From the NCBI GenBank assembly GCA_037367405.1, contig JAZKJV010000389.1, forward strand, positions 62,001-126,000: a stretch of DNA of 64,000 nt, written 5' to 3'. Position numbers and translations under genes: made by a program. Positions within the stretch are counted from its first letter, which is position 1. Every line of letters begins with the position of its first letter. The stretch is from Ottelia alismoides. Taxonomy: Eukaryota; Streptophyta; Magnoliopsida; Alismatales; Hydrocharitaceae. This document shows, in pieces, positions 57,883-64,000 of this stretch. The notes under the pieces are model-generated. The model did no database searches. It was not told where the DNA came from and saw nothing but the letters and a program-made list of their open reading frames with translations.

Positions 57883-59240
57883 GGAAGAAGCGTATTTTTG
57901 TATATGTGTGCTCATTTTGGTATGGAAGAGGCTCGAATTGGATAAATGGTCTTTTGTTATATATGTACGTGTTTTTGTATATATGTGCAAGTTTTGGTAT
58001 GCTCTTGCTCTCTATTGTATGGAAGTGTCTTCTTTGGTATATATGTGCTCGTTTTGGTATGGAAGAGTCTCTACTATGATAAATGGTCCTTTGGTATATA
58101 TGTGCGTGTTTTTGTATATATGTGCAAGTTTTGGTATTCTCTTGCTCTCTGTTGTATGGAAGTGTCTCCTTTGGTATATACGTGCTCGTTCTGGTATGGA
58201 AGAGGCTATACTAGGATAAATGGTTCTTTGGTATATATGTGCGTGTTTTTGTATATATGTGCAAGTTTGGTATGCTTTTGCTCTCTGTTGTATGGAAGTG
58301 TTCCCTTTGGTATATTTGTGCTCGTTTTGGTATGGAAGAGGCTCGAATTGAATAAATGGTCCTTTGGTATATATGTGCGTATTTTTGTATATATGTGCGA
58401 CTTTTGGTATATATGTGCTCACTGTTGTATGCAAGTGTCCACTTTGGTATATATGTGCTTGTTTTGGTATGGAAGCGGCTCTTCTTGGATAAATGGTTTG
58501 TTGGTATATATATGCGTGTTTTTGTATGTATGTGCGAGTTTTGGTATATATGTGCTCATTGTTGTATGCAAGTGACCACTTTGGTATATATGTGCTTGTT
58601 TTGGTATGGAAGCGGCTATTCTTGGATAAATGGTCTGTTGGTATTTATGTGCGTGTTTTTGTATATATGTGCGAGTTTTGGTATATATGTGCTCACTGGT
58701 GTATGCAAGTGTCCACTTTGGTATATATGTGCTCATTTTGGTATGGAAGAGGCTCTACTTGGATAAATGCTCTTGGTATATATACGTGTGTGTTTTTGTA
58801 TATATGTGCGAGTTTTGGTATGGATCTGCTCACTATTGTATGCAAGTGTCCACTTTTGTATTTCGGTGCTCGTTTTGGTATGGAAGCGGCTCTTCTTGGA
58901 TAAATGGTCTGTTGGTATATATTTGCGTGTTTTTGTATATATGTGCACGTTTTGGTATATATGTGCTCACTGTTGTATGCAAATGTCCACTTAGGTATAT
59001 ATGTGCTCGTTTTGGTATGGAAGAGATTTTTCTTCGATAAATGGTCTCTTGGTATATATATGTGTGCATGCTTTTGTATATATGTGCGCGTTTTGGTATG
59101 GATCTGCTCACTGTTGTATGCAAGTGTCCATTTTTGTATTTCGATGCTCGTTTTAGTATGGAAGCGGCTCTTCTTGGATAAATGCTTTGGTATATTTGTG
59201 TGTGTTTTTGTATATATGTGCGAGTTTTCGTAGTGACTAT
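57883..59240 (+). repeat. 137-bp tandem repeat array, about 10 copies
   Basis: GGATAAATGGTC or a relative recurs at about 57939, 58078, 58215, 58349, 58489, 58626, 58762, 58899, 59036 and 59177, steps of 134-141 bases. Each unit is itself made of about six short sub-repeats beginning TTTGGTATATATGTGC. The units also give overlapping open frames of exactly 411 bases (3 x 137), which are a by-product of the period and not genes. Confidence 0.95.
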
Positions 59241-59435
59241 ATCTGCTTCTGTATATCCGCTTTTTGCTTGTGTTTTCGTCGAGTTTAGATCACTAATGTT
59301 GGATAAGCATCAAAATCCAATGCAATCAGGGTCGTGGAGGCGGAGTGGGGGATGGGATGTTGTCTCTTGCACGGACAACCTCGAGATAGAAGGTGGCGGA
59401 GAGCGGGGTCGGGGGAGAGGTTGGCGTCGAAAACC
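59241..59435. other. Unique loop segment of the foldback element
   Basis: Short non-repeated stretch between the tandem array and the right arm, partly GC-rich (GGAGGCGGAGTGGGGGATGG, GGGGTCGGGGGAGAGG). No frame or domain recognised. Confidence 0.6.
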
Positions 59436-59545
59436 CTATACCAAAGGACCATTTATCCAATTCGAGCCTCTTCCATACTAAAATGAGCACACATATACAA
59501 AAATACGCTTCTTCCGATGAAGTGCGTTTACATATATCTTTGAGT

Positions 59546-59653
59546 TCATACATATATCTTTGAGTCTTCTAGGAATTGAATCTTCTTAGCCTCCTTAACT
59601 GCCAACTCAAGAATCAAGTCATGGACACGCCATTTTCTTTCATCCTTCAAGCC
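59546..59653 (-). pseudogene. NLR NB-ARC C-terminal fragment, right copy
   Basis: On the minus strand GLKDERKWRVHDLILELAVK and EAKKIQFLEDSKIYV then stop, as in the left arm but with W for the first C of CRVHD. Lies just after the coiled-coil copy in another frame. Confidence 0.78.
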
Positions 59654-59661
59654 TCAGCCTC

Positions 59662-60135
59662 CTAAATCGTGCACCCACTGATCAGCCTCCTAAACAGCCA
59701 TTGATCATTCGTCCGGTCAACAGTGTCGGCGCTCCTTGTGTTGAGAAACTTGATGTCATAGGTTTCCTTCCTCCTCATGAAATCGGCAACATCCTCCTTC
59801 AGTTCTACAATTTGCGTACCGAAGTCGTGGCGCCATTTAGAAAGAAAGTCGGGGAGGAAGGATTCCGGTGTAGCATCACCAACGTGGAGAGACAAGGTGT
59901 CGACGATGTCCTCGGCACGGAAAGCCATCTCCCTTACTTCCTTGATCCATGTTTCCACTATGGCTTCCTTCGGTTGGACGTTGGCAGCATCCTCAAGGAA
60001 GGCCAGCATTGCCCCGAGCTCCTTTTGCACCCACTCGAGATCTTGTCGAGTGTTACCGAGGAGAGCGGCCTCGTTGAGGATGGCGTCTCCGACCTTCTTG
60101 ACGACGTACGTTAAGATGCCGCCGGAGGGATCCAT
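59662..60135 (-). pseudogene. NLR coiled-coil fragment, right copy (opposite strand)
   Basis: 157 codons, same start MDPSGGILTYVVKKVGDAIL and same stop as the left copy. Differences by eye: 9 amino-acid changes (for example EIW/ETW, HVSD/HVGD, SEW/SKW, DFK/DFM, DQC/DQW) and 4 silent changes; none in the first ~190 bases. More amino-acid than silent changes suggests no selection on the protein, although both frames stay open. It is followed on this strand by the NB-ARC end. Confidence 0.85.
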
Positions 60136-61799
60136 TGTTGGGAAGTGAGAACATCAGTGGGAGAGGATAGTGGATGGTCGAGAGAGGGCGAGAGGCGGTG
60201 GTGGGCGGCGAGGGGGGTCTCGGGCGAGGGGGACGAGGCGGCGATGGTTGAGAGAGGGCGAGAGGCAGCGAGTGGGCGGCGAGGGGGACGAGAGGCGGCG
60301 ATGCTCGGGGGTAGGCGAGAGAGAGTCGGGGAGACGGCGATGGTGGGAGAGAGAGAGAGTCGGGGCGGCGATGGTCGGGGACGAGGGTAGGATTCGGGAG
60401 AGAGGAGGGGCTGGGGGCGGACCGTTGGATCAGATCCGCGCCACGTGTCAGCCATCCGTGGATTGCAGCAGACTCTGCTGCAATCCACTTACGGCAGAGG
60501 ATCGGCTTATTGCTACTTTGAGAGATAACGAAAACCCTAAGGAATAAATAAATAAAAAGGAAAATTTACACTTCAGCCCCTAAAAGTTTCAATATTTGCA
60601 AAGAAGACCTTGCCAGATTCAAATCACGTGTGTATCACACACACACACATACACTGGGTACTTTTCATCCTCTATTTATTTCATATTATTTCTTTATGTA
60701 AGAACAATTAATATTTATGTTTCAGTCCACATTACTCCAGACTTATTTTTGCATCCTTTTGTCATTAGAGTAAATATTTTTATTAATATGAAAATTCTAC
60801 AAAATTTGTTAATATTCCTGCTGTATTTCTCTTCGCTGTATATAAATTTCATTGCATTTTAATTTCATCTGTTTTTTAAAAAATAAAAAATAGTGTCATT
60901 TTATCTTTTTGAAATTCAAAATTTCATAAAAATTCAAATATTTCTTAAAAAATTCCAAAAAATAGATTAGTTTTATTTTGGTGCATTTTATTTTCTATCC
61001 AAATTCGTGCATTAACTCTTTTCAAACCCCCCAAAAAAAAGAAAAATACCAAAAATCTTTGAAAAATCATAAAAATTCTACAAAAATCCAAAAATCATGA
61101 TTTGAGTTCTTGTTTGTTGATATTTGCCTTTATTTCATCATAAAAATAGATTCTAGGAGTTTTGGGCACTTAAATATTTTTAAGTTGCAAATTACTCGAG
61201 GCTATGCACTATTTATCATTTTTGCTAATTTTTTATTTTTAGAAAAATACAAAGACATCTGAAAATTCTACAAAAAGTCTCAAAAATATTTCAAAGTCTT
61301 CAAAACCCAAAAATATTTTCTCTAGATTTTTCTGAGCATTTTTGATATAATTAAAAAAATACAAAAAAGAGTTCGGTGTGCGTATTTCTTATCTTGTGCA
61401 TATTTTTCCTTATTTGAAATTTAAAAACAATTGCTAAATTAAAATCAATAAAAATTTGAAAATGAAAAAAATGAAAAAATAGAGAAAAAATAAAAAAAAT
61501 TAAAAAGGAAAAAATTCCACAAAAACCAAGGATAGTTTGCCTTTGAGATTCCTACTTTTTCTCTTAATTGATTTAGTCGATTATTTGAATAACCCTCGGG
61601 AATTGTAGCCTCCCTGAGTTTGATCATGTCCATTATACAGATAAATAAGTAGCAAAACATTTCTCTTGCTCCATATTATTTTCTATAATTATTTTGCAGC
61701 GAGAGAAGAAAAAAATGTTTGTTTGATCTAGGATTTTTGGGGATAACGACGACTCCATTAATAATTATCAATCCTCAAGAATCCAACATCAACAAACCT

Positions 61800-63761
61800 C
61801 CCTTCAAATTGTATTAGAGCCTTGTTTGAAGAATTCAGATTGGAAAAGGGTCCAAAGAACGATATTGTATATTTCCCCTTTGTGGGTACATTATTTTTTA
61901 ATAACTTTCATATTTCGAATGATTCGATGACATACGATATTCCTGGCATTTCCCCCTTTTGAACATTAGTTTTAGGATATTTATAAAGTCTAAAATCTAT
62001 ACTCATACTCAAAAGATGTGTCAAAAGTCGGTGGCATCCAAGCAAAGATTCCTATATAGAAAATGCTCGCAAACTTGGATTTCTTTTAAAAACTGTAAAG
62101 AATAATTAGATAATTTATTATTAATATTATTATGAGTTATATAATAATTTAAAATACTAATTAATTATTCATTAATCAAACCTCAATTCAATCCGAATAA
62201 CTTATGCGTGATTCCAACCGTAAGGCCTTAAGAAATTGGACTTTTCCATAGGCAGAGTCTAAAGATGATTCAATAGAATATAATGACTAGTTTTTTCTAT
62301 TTATGGATATGATATGAAGTTGAACCTGATATTTTGGAAATCTTTTGGGTCTCAATGTATTCTAAGTCCATGTTGTATGCTGCCTTTGAATTTGAAGTAC
62401 GATACTCGCAACGTTCATGCAGTCCAGAATGGGCGAATCATCTAATAGTAATCTAATATCCCTAAATGTGTCACGCATGGAATCTCATTCTCACACAATA
62501 GAATGATATAAATCCACCTCAATAACACGTTTAGGGTAGGAATACGAATGTCTCTCTTCAACCGATTGAGGATCCACAAGGAGAAGGGATTTGGAATTAT
62601 TTAGGCCTCTGAGTTGGTTATTTGGATATCAATTTACCCTTTCATTACATGATATTTATTGTTTTTGGAGTCTCCTAAATTTCACTTTATACAATTTAGT
62701 CTAAGTTCAAGCTAGTATTTTTTTTAAAATTATTGATCATTATTAAAAATATTATAGTATTTAACTTGTCTAAAACTATGTAAATAAATAAGAATATATG
62801 TATAAAATATAGAGTTATATATTTAAAATAATTACAAAATTTTGAAACTAACTAAAGCTCGACTAAATTTGAATAGTCGCTTGACGATCGATTCATTCTT
62901 AGTTAATAGCCCAACCAATCAAGTATCGACTACCAACTTCTATAACCTTGCGTGAAATCATAATATATTTAGAAAGGAATTAGCTCAAGGAACAAACCAC
63001 AAGAAGAAAAACATAACTCACAATAAAATTAAAGACAAGTTCATCCACCTTAGGGGTACATCATATTTATGAGCTTGGCCTACCTATGGTTTGTAAACGA
63101 TCCACTAAAAAGAATTATTTCTGGTATTGTCCAAACCCTATTACAATGCACACAATGTACTCGTATTTATTCTTCACACAAGAAGAACTATTTTCACATA
63201 GAACACCTCTCAAGATACGCAACCTCAACCCATAATTTCTTATACACAAGAATAAAAGCATTCACAAAATTCCTCAAGGTATACCACCTCACCAAGCCTT
63301 TGCCTTCCATTTCGGGAAAAAATACCTTTTACACAAATATACCTTTGAGACAAGAATATATGTAAATATAATTGTTCTAATAAAGCTTTGTAAACATGCA
63401 GAAATGCAAATGCAAATGGAGAGTGACTTCAGAGCAGAAGGCTTTTGAGCTTAGGAGTTTAAAGTCACAAACGACACGAAAAACAAGAAATGATTGTGTT
63501 TGGCTAAATCTCTTCCTGTGCACACAAGATTTTTCTCACAATAAGAAATGGAGTGTAGTAGTAAGTAGAGAACTTGTGCTCTCGGTGTATGTTACAATGG
63601 TAGAGTATAGGGTTATTTCATAGGCTTAAGGGTGCCCTAAAATTAGTGAAATCAAGATGACAGAGAAAAACATTCAACTTATATGTATATAGGTGCATAA
63701 TAAGATATACTGGTGTAGCATCGCAGAAACACATTATAAAATGGGTTCAACAGCTAGTATA
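61800..63761 (+). other. Region Y after element A: probable Copia leader, then unassigned sequence
   Basis: TGTATTAGAGCC at 61810-61821 resembles TGGTATCAGAGC, the initiator-Met-tRNA primer-binding site of plant Copia elements, and CTTGTTTGAAGAATTC follows. The remaining ~1.9 kb is AT-rich. The open pieces at 63069-63365 (98 codons) and 63396-63623 (75 codons) show no domain. I see no RNA gene or further element end before 63762. Confidence 0.4.
61810..61821 (+). promoter_or_regulatory. Possible Copia primer-binding site (Met-tRNA type)
   Basis: TGTATTAGAGCC, one base short and one base changed relative to TGGTATCAGAGCC. It would follow the LTR end at about 45407 once element A is removed. 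Confidence 0.4.
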
Positions 63762-64000
63762 TGATGAATAGACATTCATCTACCTTTATTCTTCTATTTT
63801 GTCTTTAAATCCCTATCAAAACACGATTGTATACTACTAACTTGTACAAATTAATATTCAACATCCAATTGTAATTATTGTGTAATTATCTATATTTAAA
63901 TAAAAAATTACAGAATAAAGAGAAGAAAATAAAATTAAATGAAGTATTAAAGATGTTGAATGACCCTAAACCCCATGACCACATCAAATATTGACTACCT
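63762..64000 (+). repeat. Start of another Gypsy LTR of the A/B/C type (runs off the window)
   Basis: TGATGAATAGACATTCATCT then CTTTATTCTTCTATTTTG, AAATCCCTATCAAAACACGA and a purine-rich AAATAAAATTAAATGAAG stretch, parallel to the first 200 bases of LTR A. If it is a full insertion the expected target duplication is GTATA (63757-63761). The rest lies outside. Confidence 0.65.

Larger units (their letters stand above)
56908..57958 (+). repeat. Left arm of the foldback element
   Basis: Order: outer 31-base palindrome (GTGGATTGCAGCAGA, central G, then its reverse complement) at 56921-56951, GGTCCGCCCCCAGCCCCTCC, CT-rich and CCGCC-rich stretch to 57262, NLR coiled-coil frame 57263-57736, NB-ARC end 57745-57852, then the beginning of one 137-bp unit up to GGATAAATGGTC. 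Confidence 0.92.
56908..60502. mobile_element. Foldback element with captured NLR gene fragment in inverted arms, 3,595 bp
   Basis: The two ends are reverse complements. ATCCTCTGCCGTAAGTGGAT at 56908 matches the other strand at 60502, and the match continues for about 1.05 kb (left arm 56908-57958, right arm 59436-60502). Candidate 3-base target duplication CGG at 56905-56907 and 60503-60505; removing the element gives GCCTTCAGCGGCTTATTGCT, close to the empty site of the 5' LTR. Each arm carries a terminal palindrome, a CT-rich 5' UTR-like stretch, an NLR coiled-coil frame and an NB-ARC end. The loop (57959-59435) is a 137-bp tandem array plus a short GC-rich piece. No transposase. The 3-base duplication argues against Mutator (9) and hAT (8); the superfamily is open. 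Confidence 0.88.
59436..60502 (-). repeat. Right arm of the foldback element
   Basis: Reverse complement of the left arm with few differences; it begins within one 137-bp unit (ACCATTTATCC) and ends with the outer palindrome and CGGCAGAGGAT. In the coiled-coil frame I count by eye 13 differences in 474 bases between the arms. Confidence 0.92.
45408..61794 (+). mobile_element. Complete LTR retrotransposon A, 16,387 bp, gag-protease only, flanked by AACCT
   Basis: LTRs at 45408-49071 and 54502-61794 start TGATGAATCT and end CATCAACA. The target duplication AACCT is at 45403-45407 and 61795-61799. The 3' LTR is 7.3 kb because a 3.6-kb foldback element sits in it; without that it is about 3.7 kb, like the 5' LTR. 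The internal region (5.4 kb) has a primer-binding site, leader, a gag-like frame, a long protease frame, an acidic frame, 3' hairpin units and a polypurine tract, but no reverse transcriptase or integrase. Non-autonomous; probably mobilised by a D-like partner. LTRs are about 90% alike over the first 120 bases by eye. Confidence 0.94.
54502..61794 (+). repeat. 3' LTR of element A, interrupted by the foldback element
   Basis: Two pieces, 54502-56907 and 60503-61794, together about 3.7 kb. Parallel to the 5' LTR throughout (CGGTGACAACGAGTCAGCCT, GGTGAGAGGAGCCCGATCTC, GC-rich block 56200-56900, AATTGTAGCCTCCCTGAG). The insertion point corresponds to GCCTTCATCCCCTTTTACTA of the 5' LTR (about 47778). 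Ends AACATCAACA followed by AACCT. Confidence 0.93.

Noticed and set aside
58012..59123. Long overlapping frames on both strands in the 137-bp array (up to 209 codons)
   Set aside because: They exist only because the repeat period puts the same stop every 411 bases; the peptides are low-complexity Tyr/Cys/Phe strings without domains.
57883..59240. CRISPR-like array
   Set aside because: Units are contiguous 137-bp tandem repeats without unique spacers, in a plant genome.
56908..60502. Pack-MULE (Mutator) classification of the foldback element
   Set aside because: Gene capture fits, but the flanks do not show a 9-bp duplication (left CCTTCAGCG, right GGCTTATTG); a 3-base CGG fits better. Left unclassified.
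63069..63623. Two plus-strand frames of 98 and 75 codons near the right end
   Set aside because: No recognisable motif, biased composition, no continuation; chance frames in AT-rich sequence.

Overview
The window looks like an intergenic block of a large, repeat-rich flowering-plant nuclear genome. I recognise no intact host gene, rRNA, tRNA or CRISPR array. Almost everything is transposable-element sequence, nested in layers: Ty1/Copia and Ty3/Gypsy (Athila/Tat-like) LTR retrotransposons, a CACTA DNA transposon, a small Tourist-like MITE, and a foldback element carrying a captured fragment of an NLR (CC-NB-ARC-LRR) disease-resistance gene. The species cannot be named. A monocot is possible from the style of the GC-rich NLR fragment, but this is weak.

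Layout. 1-6300: 3' part of a decayed Copia element with its 3' LTR. 6430-8293: antisense start (gag, leader, primer-binding site) of a Gypsy element. 8830-24599: Gypsy element D (5' LTR end, leader, gag, protease, reverse transcriptase, cut off in RNase H), split by a 7,966-bp CACTA element (10233-18198, target duplication CTT). The CACTA element holds a nearly intact TNPA-like gene, a broken TNP2 transposase gene and a MITE. 24600-24924, 28755-29965 and 42995-44620: unclassified older sequence X, split by a solo LTR C (24925-28754, duplication CATAC) and by complete element B (29966-42994, duplication ACGAT). 44620-45407 and 61795-63761: an old, probably Copia, LTR and leader Y, split by complete element A (45408-61794, duplication AACCT). 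63762-64000: the start of one more LTR of the A/B/C type.

Elements A and B are gag-protease-only derivatives without reverse transcriptase or integrase. Their leaders, LTR ends and 3' ends resemble element D, so they were probably mobilised in trans by a D-like partner. Both carry several polypurine-tract-like CTAAGTATAGGGG units with hairpins in the 3' untranslated region.

The most interesting feature lies in the 3' LTR of A: a 3.6-kb foldback element (56908-60502, possible duplication CGG). Its two arms of about 1.05 kb each carry the same NLR fragment (5' UTR, coiled-coil domain with an EDVID-type motif, then the MHD-like end of NB-ARC with the nucleotide-binding core missing) in opposite orientation, around a loop of about ten 137-bp tandem repeats. 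A read-through transcript would fold into a long double-stranded RNA matching NLR genes, a plausible source of NLR-directed small RNAs. That function is inference; the inverted structure is directly visible.
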